A DNA stretch of 36,756 bases, taken from Clostridia bacterium. Lineage in GTDB: Bacteria; Bacillota; Clostridia; Oscillospirales; CAG-272. Both the position numbers and the translations under genes were made by a program. Under the pieces are notes generated by a model that worked only from the letters and a program-made list of their open reading frames with translations, did not search any database and had not been told where the DNA came from. How positions within the stretch are numbered: the first letter of the stretch is position 1; every line of letters begins with the position of its first letter. The stretch lies in contig JAFUPC010000050.1 of assembly GCA_017481495.1 (NCBI GenBank), forward strand, positions 1 through 36,756. Reading direction: 5' to 3'. Shown piece after piece: positions 7,546-16,102 of the stretch.

Positions 7546-9069
7546 ATGAACAAAACCGCAAAAACTTCTCTCTTGCTTGCCGCTGTGCTGACCGCCGTTC
7601 TGTGCGTATCCTGCGGCGAAGCGGAACAGATGGATGCCGCCGTCACAACCGGAGGAACCGAAACGGCTGTGACGGAAGCCGAGACCGATCTTGCCGATGT
7701 GATCCTTGATGCAATTCCGGAGGGAACGGACTTCGGCGGAAAAGAAATTCGCATCCGCATCAACGAGTACGACCAGACCCAGTATGACAGTGATGTCTTT
7801 ATGCGCGGTCCGGAAGAGGCGGACGGCGACGTTGTACACGATGCCATTCTTGCGCGCAATCAGGCGGTCGAGGAGCGGCTGAACGTTACGTTCACCTACG
7901 GCGAGGTCTCCCTTGCCTACAACGAGGTATACAACGACATTCAGAAGATCATCATGGCGGGCGACGATGTCTACGATATGTACGTTGACCAGCAGTCCAG
8001 TCTTCTGAAAGTTGCGGCAAACAATATGCTGTACAACGTATACAGAAGCGATGCCAACGATTTTTCGCAGAATTACTGGTGGGACGATTATATGGAGCAG
8101 ATCCAGATCTCGTCCGAAGCGCGGTACCTGTTGGCGGGGGACTATTTCCTTGACGTCATCGAGGTGGCGAGCGCGATCTTCTTCAATAAAAATATGTTTG
8201 CATCCAATTACGAGTCGGCAGACGAACTGTATCAGATGGCATTTGACGGAAAATGGACGATCGATGCGCTCGGCGTATACATCAAGGATTTTTCCGTGGA
8301 CGTGGACGGCAACGGCACACTGAACGAGGGCGATACCTTTGCCATGAACCTGTCGCGCAACTATATGGATGCGCAGTGCTGGGGCTCCGGTATTGATTTT
8401 ATGACGCGCGGCGAGGACGGATTCCCGGTTATCCATATGTTTGACGAACGCGCGACGACCCTGATGGAAAAGATCGTCACGAATTTCATCGAACCCGGTA
8501 CCACATACAATTATGCAACGGTTTCCGGTGTCACCGAAGCGGAATACTATCAGAATCAGCGGAAGGCGTTCGCAAACCGTGAACTGCTGTTTTTGAACGA
8601 CTATCTCGCGGCGGTAAAGGATCTGCGCGATATGCCGGACGACTACGGCATTCTGCCCGTTCCGAAGCTGGATGAGACCATCCCCGAATACCGTTCCATC
8701 TCGCATGACACCGCGCTTGTCGGCGGCATTCCGACGACGTGTCCCGAACCGGATACGGTGCTGACCGTTGTGGAAGCACTCTGCTCCATGAGCCACCACA
8801 CGACGATGACGACCTACTTTGAGTCCGCGATGAAGGTCAAGTATGCCCGCGACGAGTCCTCCGCGCGGATGATCGACCTTCTGCACGACTCCATCACACA
8901 GAGCTTCCCATACGCATATACGAGCCAGATGGGAGATTATTACGAAGTGTTCCGCTCCCTGTTCGACCAGAAGAGCGCGGCGTATCCCACGACGATCGCC
9001 AAAAAGGAAAAAGCGATCAACAAAGCACTCCAGAAGCTGATCGATGCATATCTCGAAATCGAAGAATAA
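7546..9069 (+). CDS. solute-binding-protein-like lipoprotein, paralogue A
   Basis: 507 residues. Start ATG 7546 follows AAAGGAG; the frame is open to 7420 but that part is leader. The signal peptide ends in LCVSC, a lipobox, followed by an acidic Thr/Glu linker, so the protein is anchored on the outer face of the membrane. The body resembles family 1 extracellular solute-binding proteins (DFGGKEIRI, then ARNQAVEERLNVTFTYGE, then FNKNMF and FDGKWTID). Residues 252-263 (DVDGNGTLNEGD) form a complete EF-hand-type calcium loop. Two paralogues are at 28264 and 32789. No ABC permease adjoins it, so its import partner, if any, is elsewhere. The ligand is unknown; a sugar is a guess from the family. 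Confidence 0.85.
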   Translation: MNKTAKTSLLLAAVLTAVLCVSCGEAEQMDAAVTTGGTETAVTEAETDLADVILDAIPEGTDFGGKEIRIRINEYDQTQYDSDVFMRGPEEADGDVVHDAILARNQAVEERLNVTFTYGEVSLAYNEVYNDIQKIIMAGDDVYDMYVDQQSSLLKVAANNMLYNVYRSDANDFSQNYWWDDYMEQIQISSEARYLLAGDYFLDVIEVASAIFFNKNMFASNYESADELYQMAFDGKWTIDALGVYIKDFSVDVDGNGTLNEGDTFAMNLSRNYMDAQCWGSGIDFMTRGEDGFPVIHMFDERATTLMEKIVTNFIEPGTTYNYATVSGVTEAEYYQNQRKAFANRELLFLNDYLAAVKDLRDMPDDYGILPVPKLDETIPEYRSISHDTALVGGIPTTCPEPDTVLTVVEALCSMSHHTTMTTYFESAMKVKYARDESSARMIDLLHDSITQSFPYAYTSQMGDYYEVFRSLFDQKSAAYPTTIAKKEKAINKALQKLIDAYLEIEE

Positions 9070-9078
9070 CAAGACAAA

Positions 9079-9130
9079 AACCGCAGATGCTCCATTGTCG
9101 CGTGACGGGAGGAACTGCGGTTCTTCTTTT
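9079..9130. terminator. bidirectional terminator
   Basis: AACCGCAG (9079-9086) pairs with CTGCGGTT (9115-9122), with extra CTCC/GGAG pairing inside. It is followed by CTTCTTTT on the plus strand and by a T run (TTTTTGTCTT) on the minus strand. It separates the convergent lipoprotein and AEC permease genes. Confidence 0.75.
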
Positions 9131-10097
9131 ATAGGATATATCCTCCACTGCTCGCCCAGAACAGCCACAGGGTCAGGGTCAGCGCGCTGAATACTGTCGT
9201 TGCGGCGCAGACGCTTCCTGTCAGGGTGCCGTCGTGCCCCATCTGCTTTGCCATGACATAGGCGGAGGGGGTCGTGATACTGCCGAGCATGACGAGCAGG
9301 GCGACAAGCTTCTGGTCGGTGAAGCCGAGGTGTACGGCAAGCGGCAGAAAGACCGCCGGCAAAACGATCAGCTTGATGACGGATGCAAGCACGGTCGGAC
9401 GGAGTTTGGCAAGTGCGGATTTGCCTTTGAAACCCGCACCGATGGCAAGCAGGGCAAGGGGACTGGTCATGCCGCCGAGACTGTCCAGTGCTTTTGTGAC
9501 CATGGTCGGGATGGGAAGCCGGATGAGGCTTGCGAGCATTCCGAGCGCGATGGCGATCAGCGTGGGATTGCGGAAAATTTTTCCGATACTGCGGGCAAGC
9601 TTTTTTATAAGCGGGTCGGAGCATTCCGCGCTTTGCGCATCCGGGCATTCCAGCGTCAGAATGAGGACGGCGAAGATGTTGTAAAGCGGGACGCTTCCGA
9701 GGATCATCAGGCCGCTCATGCCGGTGGTTCCGTAAATGTTCTGAATGAACGCCGCGCCGAGAATGGCGGCAGAGGAACGGTAGCACGCCTGCACAAATTC
9801 CCCGACGATGGATTTGTCGCGGAACAGAAGCTTTGACAAAATCCATATGACGAGAATGCTGACGGTCGTCACCGCGGCGCAGAAGCCGACATACGTGCCG
9901 TCGAAGCTTTCCCGGATGTCCGTTTCGGCAAGGTCGGAAAACAGCATCACGGGCAGGGTGACGTTATAAATGAATTTGTTCGTTACCGAGACGAAACCGT
10001 CCGTAAAGAAGTTTTTCCGGTAGAGCAGATACCCGAGCAGCATGAGAAAGAACAGCGGCAGGGTGCTGTTCAGGCTGAAAAAGAGATTTTCAAGCAA
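9129..10097 (-). CDS. AEC-family (auxin efflux carrier) permease
   Basis: 322 residues with about ten hydrophobic segments and the AEC architecture (NSTLPLFFLMLLGYLLYRKNF at the N-terminus, NPTLIAIALGML mid-protein, a helix with GSITTPSAYVMAKQMG near the end). Relatives export or import small organic acids such as malate or malonate. The frame is open to 10181, but the best start is TTG 10097: AGGGAGG lies seven bases upstream and the resulting MLENLFFSLNS is the normal family N-terminus. That TTG overlaps the last eight bases of the pyridoxal kinase gene (TTGCTTGA), so translation is probably coupled. It is the last gene of the pyrH-pdxK-AEC operon. The substrate is unknown. Confidence 0.88.
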   Translation of the reverse strand: MLENLFFSLNSTLPLFFLMLLGYLLYRKNFFTDGFVSVTNKFIYNVTLPVMLFSDLAETDIRESFDGTYVGFCAAVTTVSILVIWILSKLLFRDKSIVGEFVQACYRSSAAILGAAFIQNIYGTTGMSGLMILGSVPLYNIFAVLILTLECPDAQSAECSDPLIKKLARSIGKIFRNPTLIAIALGMLASLIRLPIPTMVTKALDSLGGMTSPLALLAIGAGFKGKSALAKLRPTVLASVIKLIVLPAVFLPLAVHLGFTDQKLVALLVMLGSITTPSAYVMAKQMGHDGTLTGSVCAATTVFSALTLTLWLFWASSGGYIL

Positions 10098-10977
10098 GGG
10101 AAGACCCTCCCTCTGCAATGTAACGGTGTGTTTCATGCAGATCGTGAGAAGCATGACACAGCATTCCGAGCACCGCTTCAAAATTCACGCCGTACCAGTG
10201 CGCATCGGGGTCTTCCATCGTCGCGCGGAGTGCGGCGAGCACGAAATCCACGGCAAGTTTCACGGAATCCTCGAGTGTCATGCCGCGGACAAGCGCACCC
10301 GTGACGACAGAGGAGAACAGGTCTCCCGTGCCGTGAAACTGCCTTTCCACGCGGTCGTTTTCATATGTATAAAAGGAATCGCGTTCCCGGTCGTAGACCA
10401 TCGCGCCGAGCTTCCCCTCATGCAGGGAGACCCCGGTCAGGACGGTTTGGGGACTTCCGAGCGCAGACAGGCGGCGGAGAATGTCGTGAAGCTCTGCTTC
10501 CGTGTGCTGTTCCTTGTACGGAATGCCGAGCATACAGGAAGCCTCCGTCAGATTGGGCAGAATGATGTCCGCTTTTGCGCACAGTCCGGTCATCGCACGG
10601 GCAAAGGAATCGTCAAAGCCGGTATACAGTTTGCCGAAATCCGCCATTGCCGGGTCGATGATGATATGCGCGGACGGATTTTCCGCGCGGATGTCGTCAA
10701 TGAGGGCGGAAACGAGCGCGATCTGTTCCTTTGAGCCGAGATACCCCGAATACAGCGCATCAAAGCGGAATTTCTGCCGCTTCCATTCCGCCATAATGGG
10801 AGAAAGTTCCCCTGTCAGGTCGTGAAAGGTGAATCCGGAAAAGGCGGTATGGTTGGACAGCACCGCGGTCGGGAGGACGGCGCATTCCACGCCGAGGGCA
10901 GAGATGACGGGCAGAGCGGCGGTCAGACTGCATCTGCCCACACAGGAAATGTCCTGCACGGTGATAATACGTTTCAT
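10090..10977 (-). CDS. pdxY: pyridoxal/pyridoxamine kinase
   Basis: 295 residues of the ribokinase superfamily, PdxK/PdxY branch, which phosphorylates vitamin B6 vitamers (pyridoxal, pyridoxamine, pyridoxine) for PLP salvage. Signatures: QDISCVGRCSLTAALPVISALG at the N-terminus with the characteristic Cys, a substrate-loop segment ALYSGYLGS, DPAMAD, ILPNLTEA, and the catalytic HGTGDLFSS close to the end. Its ATG directly abuts the stop codon of the UMP kinase gene (TAAATG), and its stop overlaps the AEC start, so it is the middle of a three-gene operon. The assignment as the pdxY type rather than another B6 kinase form is less sure than the family. Confidence 0.92.
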   Translation of the reverse strand: MKRIITVQDISCVGRCSLTAALPVISALGVECAVLPTAVLSNHTAFSGFTFHDLTGELSPIMAEWKRQKFRFDALYSGYLGSKEQIALVSALIDDIRAENPSAHIIIDPAMADFGKLYTGFDDSFARAMTGLCAKADIILPNLTEASCMLGIPYKEQHTEAELHDILRRLSALGSPQTVLTGVSLHEGKLGAMVYDRERDSFYTYENDRVERQFHGTGDLFSSVVTGALVRGMTLEDSVKLAVDFVLAALRATMEDPDAHWYGVNFEAVLGMLCHASHDLHETHRYIAEGGSSLA

Positions 10978-11670
10978 TTACCGGATCTCGGTTCTGTGCA
11001 GAGTGTCTGCTGTGCCGCAGAGCATTGCGCCGATGTTTTCCGCGGTCAGTTCAAAAATGTAGGAATGGCAGTCGGTGCCGACAAGCAGCTCCGCGGCTTC
11101 CCGGTCGATGACCTTCAGATTGTCGCGCACGATGTCCGCAAAGGCAAGCATCGGGATGAAGACCGCGTTTTTGCCGTCGGGACCGTTGGGGTCGCGGTCG
11201 TAAACACCGTCACAGCCGTGCTTTGCAAAGTAGATGTCGCAGTTGTGCTCCTTTGCCTTGACCGCGCAGACATAGTCCGTGGAATGCCCCGGCATACCGA
11301 CACCGCCGGCATAAATCACGACACGGGTATCGGGCGCGATGTCCTTTTCGGAAACGGTGTGCGGGATGTCAAAATTGTCGGGGGAAACGACCTCGGTCTT
11401 TACGCCGAGCTTATCGAGTTCAATGTTCAGAAACAGACCGTTCTGCACGGATGCGAGCATTCCCGCATAATCCGCCAGCACATGGTCTCCGAACGAGCGT
11501 CCCCGGCAGACGTTGCCGCCGCCGCAGACAACATAAACGGTTTTTCTGTGTGCAAGACCGTCACGGATGGCGCGTGCGTAGGAAGAAATGGTTTCGACGT
11601 CAAACGCATTGGATTTGCTGCCGAAGGCTTCGCCGGAAAGCTTCAGAAGAATATTTTTCATGTCGGACAT
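10978..11670 (-). CDS. pyrH: UMP kinase (PyrH-like amino-acid-kinase family), divergent copy
   Basis: 230 residues. It matches the bacterial UMP kinase layout: NILLKLSGEAFG at the N-terminus, GGGNVCRG for phosphate binding, DYAGMLASVQNGL, a TD-containing substrate loop (GHSTDYVCAV) and DGVYDRDP with the nucleotide-site Asp. Several positions differ from typical PyrH (GDHMGMLAT is LADYAGMLAS here, TKVDGV is HGCDGV), so it is a diverged form. The start follows AAAGGA; the open frame reaches 11760. PyrH genes usually lie near tsf and frr, but here the partner genes are a B6 kinase and an AEC permease. Whether it is the cell's main UMP kinase or a specialised paralogue cannot be told from this window. 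Confidence 0.82.
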   Translation of the reverse strand: MSDMKNILLKLSGEAFGSKSNAFDVETISSYARAIRDGLAHRKTVYVVCGGGNVCRGRSFGDHVLADYAGMLASVQNGLFLNIELDKLGVKTEVVSPDNFDIPHTVSEKDIAPDTRVVIYAGGVGMPGHSTDYVCAVKAKEHNCDIYFAKHGCDGVYDRDPNGPDGKNAVFIPMLAFADIVRDNLKVIDREAAELLVGTDCHSYIFELTAENIGAMLCGTADTLHRTEIR

Positions 11671-11715
11671 ATATGGATTCCTTTCGATGGGGTGTACTTT
11701 TATGGACTTCATTAT

Positions 11716-11744
11716 ATTATATCCGATTTTCCCGATTTTTGCAA
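11716..11744 (-). promoter_or_regulatory. promoter of the pyrH-pdxK-AEC operon
   Basis: On the minus strand TTGCAA (11739-11744), a 17-base spacer (AAATCGGGAAAATCGGA) and TATAAT (11716-11721). The spacer closely resembles that of the antiporter promoter. Confidence 0.8.
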
Positions 11745-11817
11745 TAGGTAAACTGTACAAAATTTAACAAAAGCATTGCGGAATGCCGTATCGCGGCAGA
11801 GAACTGTACCGGAAGCG

Positions 11818-11853
11818 AAAAAACAGACAGGGCAGGAGCAGTCCCACCCTGTC
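11818..11853 (-). terminator. terminator of the glycosyltransferase-thioredoxin operon
   Basis: Minus strand: GACAGGG (from 11853) and CCCTGTC (ending 11826) form the stem, followed by TG and a run of six T (11823-11818). A textbook intrinsic terminator 26 bp past the thioredoxin stop. Confidence 0.85.
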
Positions 11854-11878
11854 CGATGATATAATGAAAGATGATTGT

Positions 11879-12196
11879 TCAGGCGTGCTTTTCAATCATC
11901 GCAAGCACTTCCGCCTTTGCGCGGAAACCAACGAAACCGTCTACCATCTCGCCATCCTTGAAAAGAACGACGGTCGGGATGCTCTGCACGCTGAACTTTG
12001 CCGCAAGGTCGGGCGCTTCATCCACGTCGGACTTGCAGACCTTGACGTCGGGATATTCTTCTGCAACTTCGTCAAGAATGGGGGAAAGCATTTTGCACGG
12101 GCCGCACCAGACGGCGTAGAAATCAAGGAGCACAAGACCGCCCGCGTTTTCGATTTCATCGGCGAAATTTGCCATTGTGATTTTTGTATGGGACAT
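11879..12196 (-). CDS. trxA: thioredoxin
   Basis: 105 residues, the standard thioredoxin length. The active-site WCGPC is at residues 30-34 (Cys31 and Cys34) after DFYAVW. The cis-proline is in SIPTVVLF, and the KDG/G-x-x-xK-type C-terminal segment is present (FVGFRAKAEVLAMI). It is a cytoplasmic protein disulfide reductant. It lies 32 bp downstream of the glycosyltransferase on the same strand and ends at a strong terminator, so it belongs to that operon. The start ATG has AAGGAA nearby. No thioredoxin reductase is in the window. Confidence 0.96.
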   Translation of the reverse strand: MSHTKITMANFADEIENAGGLVLLDFYAVWCGPCKMLSPILDEVAEEYPDVKVCKSDVDEAPDLAAKFSVQSIPTVVLFKDGEMVDGFVGFRAKAEVLAMIEKHA

Positions 12197-12228
12197 AACA
12201 GGGATTCCTTTCTTTATTACTATTGTCG

Positions 12229-13518
12229 TCAGATGAGCTGTACCGCCGGGTATTTTTCGGCGTACAGGGTGTTGTACAGCTCTGCCGCATTGAGGGCAAA
12301 GCGTTCCTTTGAGAAGTTTTCCGCATTCCGCAGGTTTTCATTCCGCATCGCACGGGAAAGCGGTGGGGTGTCGAGAATGCGGGAAATATAGGTGCAGAAT
12401 TCGCCAGCGTTTTCGTACCGGTAGCCATTGATGCCGGGGGTGACGACACCGTCCAGCGCGGGGTCGGAGCGACAGACCAGCGGCAGACCGCAGGCGAGTG
12501 CTTCCACGTACGTCAGCCCCTGGGTCTCGCTTGTGGAGGCGCAGACGAAGATGTCGCCGAGCGCGTAATACTGCCGCACCTCATCCGGTTTCACCATACC
12601 GGTGAAAATGACGTTTTCGGAAAGTCCAAGCGACTCTGTCAGCTCTTTCAGCCGTTCCATATCCGGCCCGCCGCCGACGATGAGGAATTTCACGGGCGGA
12701 ATGCTGGAACGGGAGAGGGCACTGCGGCGGCGTAGGAGCGTCTCAAAATACCGGATCAGCTCCTCAATGTTCTTTTCCTTTCCGATGCGGCCAAGCGATA
12801 GAAGCACGTGGCAACCGTCCAGACCGTACTGCTCACGCAGGGCGGCAGTGGCGACTTCGTCGACCGGAACGCGGAATTTGTCAAGCGAAATGCCGGTCGG
12901 GATGACCGCAATGGGACTGCGGACGCCGTATTCAAGCAGGGCTTCCTTTACCTTGTTGGTGGGTGCGATGACCGTGTTGACGATTTCCAGCCGCAGCTGG
13001 GATGCAATGGCGATCATACGGTCGGCACCTGCGTGTATGGGAAGATAGGATGCGTACTGTCCGTAAAGCGTATGATACGTGTGGACGAGCAGGGCATCCG
13101 TTTCCTCGGCGATCTTCTTTGCATACTGGAACGAAAAGAATTCGCACTGGCTGTGGATGACATCCGGCTTCCAGGCGATCAGCTCGTCCAGATATTCGTG
13201 GTGGAAATAGTTGATGGGCATCCGTACACCGGGATAGACCTTGCACGGAATGGACTTCATATAATAGACCTGTCCCTCTGCATCGTAATGGTACTGATTG
13301 TCGTAAGAGGTGGTCAGGATGCGGACCTCATAACCGAGCTTGCGCAGTTCTGTCACAAGGTTCAAAACCGAGGTGACGACGCCGTTGACAGACGGAAGAT
13401 AGAGGTCGGACGTGATGAGAATTTTGTGGGCAGTGCCACAGCCGGGAACACCGCCCAGCTCTTCCGCCATGCCGGAAAATGCGGCTTCCCACGCTTGTTC
13501 TTTCAGAATCGGTTCCAT
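12229..13518 (-). CDS. GT4-family glycosyltransferase
   Basis: 429 residues in the GT-B fold, family 4. The N-terminal domain has the donor/acceptor motif ITSDLYLPSVNGVVTS and HTYHTLYG. The C-terminal domain has LSLGRIGKEKNI, FLIVGGGPDMERL and the EX7E motif in SETQGLTYVEALACGLP. This pattern is that of processive or single-step diacylglycerol glucosyltransferases and related lipid/cell-wall enzymes, so a glycolipid product is plausible but unproven. The open frame extends to a TTG at 13608, but that stretch contains the promoter boxes, so ATG 13518 (MEPILKEQAW) is preferred even though no good ribosome site precedes it. Thioredoxin is the downstream partner in the operon. Confidence 0.85.
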   Translation of the reverse strand: MEPILKEQAWEAAFSGMAEELGGVPGCGTAHKILITSDLYLPSVNGVVTSVLNLVTELRKLGYEVRILTTSYDNQYHYDAEGQVYYMKSIPCKVYPGVRMPINYFHHEYLDELIAWKPDVIHSQCEFFSFQYAKKIAEETDALLVHTYHTLYGQYASYLPIHAGADRMIAIASQLRLEIVNTVIAPTNKVKEALLEYGVRSPIAVIPTGISLDKFRVPVDEVATAALREQYGLDGCHVLLSLGRIGKEKNIEELIRYFETLLRRRSALSRSSIPPVKFLIVGGGPDMERLKELTESLGLSENVIFTGMVKPDEVRQYYALGDIFVCASTSETQGLTYVEALACGLPLVCRSDPALDGVVTPGINGYRYENAGEFCTYISRILDTPPLSRAMRNENLRNAENFSKERFALNAAELYNTLYAEKYPAVQLI

Positions 13519-13579
13519 AGATTGTTTTATCGGTTTACTCTTTTCCTGTATCGGATTTGAAGATGAATACACATTATAT

Positions 13580-13608
13580 ATATTATCAGATTTTTCGGGT
13601 TTCGTCAA
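13580..13608 (-). promoter_or_regulatory. promoter of the glycosyltransferase-trxA operon
   Basis: On the minus strand TTGACG (13603-13608), a 17-base spacer (AAACCCGAAAAATCTGA) and TAATAT (13580-13585). It shows the same A-rich, CGAAAAATC-like spacer character as the antiporter and pyrH promoters. Confidence 0.7.
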
Positions 13609-13657
13609 TGAAATTCATAAAATCGTTACAAATGCGATACCATGATTTCAAAAAAAG

Positions 13658-16069
13658 TTAATAGAAGACGTGGATCCACATATGGGAAAAACGCCGGAGC
13701 GGATGTTCCCGGTCACAGTCCTGCAGATGTGCGGTCATTTTCGTGTGCGCGTGGCAGAAGACGGCAAATTCTTTTCCGTCAAGGGTATGCTGGGAAAAGC
13801 GTGCCTTCTCCGCCAGGGTATCGAGGGTCGGGGGAAGCGTGTCACCTGTCATGGTGCAGATCTGTGTACAGCGGCGGTAGAGATTCAGTGCTGCTTCGTT
13901 TTCCCCGCCCGTGTCAGGAGAATACATCGCGCGGATACGGGCAAGTCTGCGCCGGCGCATCCGGTGGGCAAACAACAACAGGATACACAGAAGCACCGCG
14001 GTGCCGAGCACGGCGATGACAGCCACAGCCGCACCGGAAAGATCGCGGCGGGAGCCTGCGGAACCGTCCGTGCCGCCCGCATTTCCCCTGTCAACGGGAG
14101 ACGGGGGTGCGGTGTCCTCCTCACCGGTGTCGGGGGTTTTTGTGCGATCGGGGAGCGTTTCGGGGGTATCGGGGGTGTCGGGCGTGCTTTCCCCGTCCAC
14201 AGTGTCGGGAGGATAAACGGTCTCCTCCGTAGACAGCTCTTCCGTGACAATACCGGTGTCCTCCATCGGGGTGACGGTGTTGCCGAGCACAAGGGAATCG
14301 CCTCTGCCGGCATCCGCATTTCCGCCGGGCGGTGTTGCTTCCACGGGGATCCAGCCGAGTCGCGCATCAAAGATCTCTGCCCATGCGTGAGCAGAAGAAT
14401 CCCGGATCGGAGTCAGCGTGTCCGCTTTGGTGATGTTGACAAGGAATCCTGCCGCAAGCCGTGCCGGAATGCCGCAGGCGCGCAGGAGCATGACCTCCGC
14501 GGTCGCAAAATGCGTGCAGTAGCCGACCTCGGCTTCCTCTAAAAACCACAAAACGAAATCCCGGTCGGAAGCGGCGGGGGCCTCCTCTGCATCGAGGGAA
14601 TACGCGGCGGAAGCGCGCACAAATTCCGTCACCGCGGCAACGGTGTCCCAGACGTTTGAAGGGTCAGCTGTGATCCCATTTGCGGCAAGGAGTGTCCGCA
14701 AATCAACGGCAAGGTTGTCGCTTATCTGGGTGTAAACATCGCTTATGGCATCGCTGTAAACGGTGAGTGTATCTGCCGCGGCGGTATTCGTAGGAATCAG
14801 GTCGGAAAACACGCCCGAAAACGGATAACAGGTCACGGAATAGTCCGATGCCCGGTCGGAATTGACCACGTTCCGGTCGCCGTCCGCATGAAAAGGGACA
14901 TCGGAAGAAGCAAAATAATACGGAGTAAAGAGCACGGACGATCGCGCTCCGGTCAGGGTCAGCGTTGCGGGAATCGCACCGGATGCGCGCAGAATATCGG
15001 CGGGGGCGGTGTGAACGGCGGAAGCGGTATCCTCTGTGGTGTCGGGTGCAAGATATTCCCAGCCGCCGCCGGTATAGAAATTGTAGGTGTTCTCGCGCAG
15101 ATAGTAGATGCCGGGCACGGTGCTTTTCGCTTTCATCACCGTGCGGCCGAGATAACTGCGGTCGCCGAGCGCATCAAAGGAAATTTCGGTTCCCTCCGCC
15201 GATACCGTGAAAAGACCGGAGGCAAACCAGCCATCCCCGCGTGAACTGTCCGAGAGGGCATCCTCCGCCGCGGCAAGGACATCCACCACGCGATCATACG
15301 CACCGCTGAGCAATTCCCTGACCGGTTTTTCCCGCGGGAAAAACTGATAAATACAGAAAAACAGGAGAAGCGACGGCAGAAGCAGAAACACCGTCTGTCC
15401 GGCGGCGGCGCGCGGATGGAGCTTTCCCGAGGTGTGCGTGAACAGAAGCAGCATCCAGTACAGAAGCAGCATTCCCACCGCCCAGAGCGCGGGCATCGTC
15501 ACGTCGATGATGAGAAAGCACAGAATGAAGCACGGAAGCGGAAGAAGTGCCGAAACGATTGTGGCATGATTGCAAAGATACAAATATCCGAACAGAAGCG
15601 CCGCGGCAAGCGCGCAATACAGAACGGCTTCCGTGATGTGAGCGGTGATCTGCTCGTTCAGAACATCGGAATAGGGGACATAGATCAAAGAACTATCATG
15701 TTTTGACAGAAATTCCGGCATCGAAAGACCGGAAAATCCCCAGCAGAGATAACGGAAAACGATCGCCGCCGCATAAAGCAGTCCGTCAAGGAGCGCATCG
15801 TGGCGCAATACCGTCCACACGGCACCGCCGAGCACCGCCGCTGTCGGGAAGATCCATCCGATGCGGTGATGGTGCGGCAGACGGGAAAGGTTCAGAAGCA
15901 GGGGAATCACCACTGACAGCAGGGTGATGCCGGCGGCAAGCACCCAGCCGTAGACCGGAAACGAAAATCCCGTGACAAGAGACCCCGCGCCGCCGCCGAT
16001 GCAGAGCAGAGTGAAAAAACAGCCGAGAAGCGTTTCGGCGAGAGTCGGATAACGGGCGGAATCGTTCAT
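13658..16069 (-). CDS. membrane-embedded transglutaminase-like protein (TgpA type)
   Basis: 803 residues. The N-terminal 250 residues hold at least six hydrophobic segments. An extracellular region follows, then a transglutaminase core with Cys518 in VGYCTHFATAEVMLLRACGIPARLAAGF and His561 in SSAHAWAEIFD. The third position falls in GWIPVEATPP (Glu where many relatives have Asp, a known variation). After it comes a Thr/Pro/Asp-rich linker (about residues 600-680), one more transmembrane helix (AAVAVIAVLGTAVLLCILLLF) and a basic cytoplasmic tail resembling the DUF4129 region. It is third in the MoxR-DUF58-transglutaminase order. Such modules are associated with envelope assembly, and the substrate is unknown. 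Start ATG 16069 has AAAGGAG 14 bases upstream. Confidence 0.9.
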   Translation of the reverse strand: MNDSARYPTLAETLLGCFFTLLCIGGGAGSLVTGFSFPVYGWVLAAGITLLSVVIPLLLNLSRLPHHHRIGWIFPTAAVLGGAVWTVLRHDALLDGLLYAAAIVFRYLCWGFSGLSMPEFLSKHDSSLIYVPYSDVLNEQITAHITEAVLYCALAAALLFGYLYLCNHATIVSALLPLPCFILCFLIIDVTMPALWAVGMLLLYWMLLLFTHTSGKLHPRAAAGQTVFLLLPSLLLFFCIYQFFPREKPVRELLSGAYDRVVDVLAAAEDALSDSSRGDGWFASGLFTVSAEGTEISFDALGDRSYLGRTVMKAKSTVPGIYYLRENTYNFYTGGGWEYLAPDTTEDTASAVHTAPADILRASGAIPATLTLTGARSSVLFTPYYFASSDVPFHADGDRNVVNSDRASDYSVTCYPFSGVFSDLIPTNTAAADTLTVYSDAISDVYTQISDNLAVDLRTLLAANGITADPSNVWDTVAAVTEFVRASAAYSLDAEEAPAASDRDFVLWFLEEAEVGYCTHFATAEVMLLRACGIPARLAAGFLVNITKADTLTPIRDSSAHAWAEIFDARLGWIPVEATPPGGNADAGRGDSLVLGNTVTPMEDTGIVTEELSTEETVYPPDTVDGESTPDTPDTPETLPDRTKTPDTGEEDTAPPSPVDRGNAGGTDGSAGSRRDLSGAAVAVIAVLGTAVLLCILLLFAHRMRRRRLARIRAMYSPDTGGENEAALNLYRRCTQICTMTGDTLPPTLDTLAEKARFSQHTLDGKEFAVFCHAHTKMTAHLQDCDREHPLRRFSHMWIHVFY

Positions 16070-16102
16070 GAGTGCGGTCGGGACTCCTTTCGGTGAGATT
16101 TT

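Noticed and set aside
7519..9846. Open frame of 775 codons on the minus strand opposite lipoprotein A and running into the AEC gene
   Set aside because: It has no family features, crosses two real genes and a terminator, and has no ribosome site. It reflects codon bias of the opposite-strand genes.
11855..11866. TATAAT-like box on the plus strand near 11860
   Set aside because: No -35 box at suitable distance and no plus-strand gene follows.
13519..13608. N-terminal extension of the glycosyltransferase from TTG 13608
   Set aside because: The TTG is part of the -35 box and the extension covers the -10 region, so it would not be transcribed.
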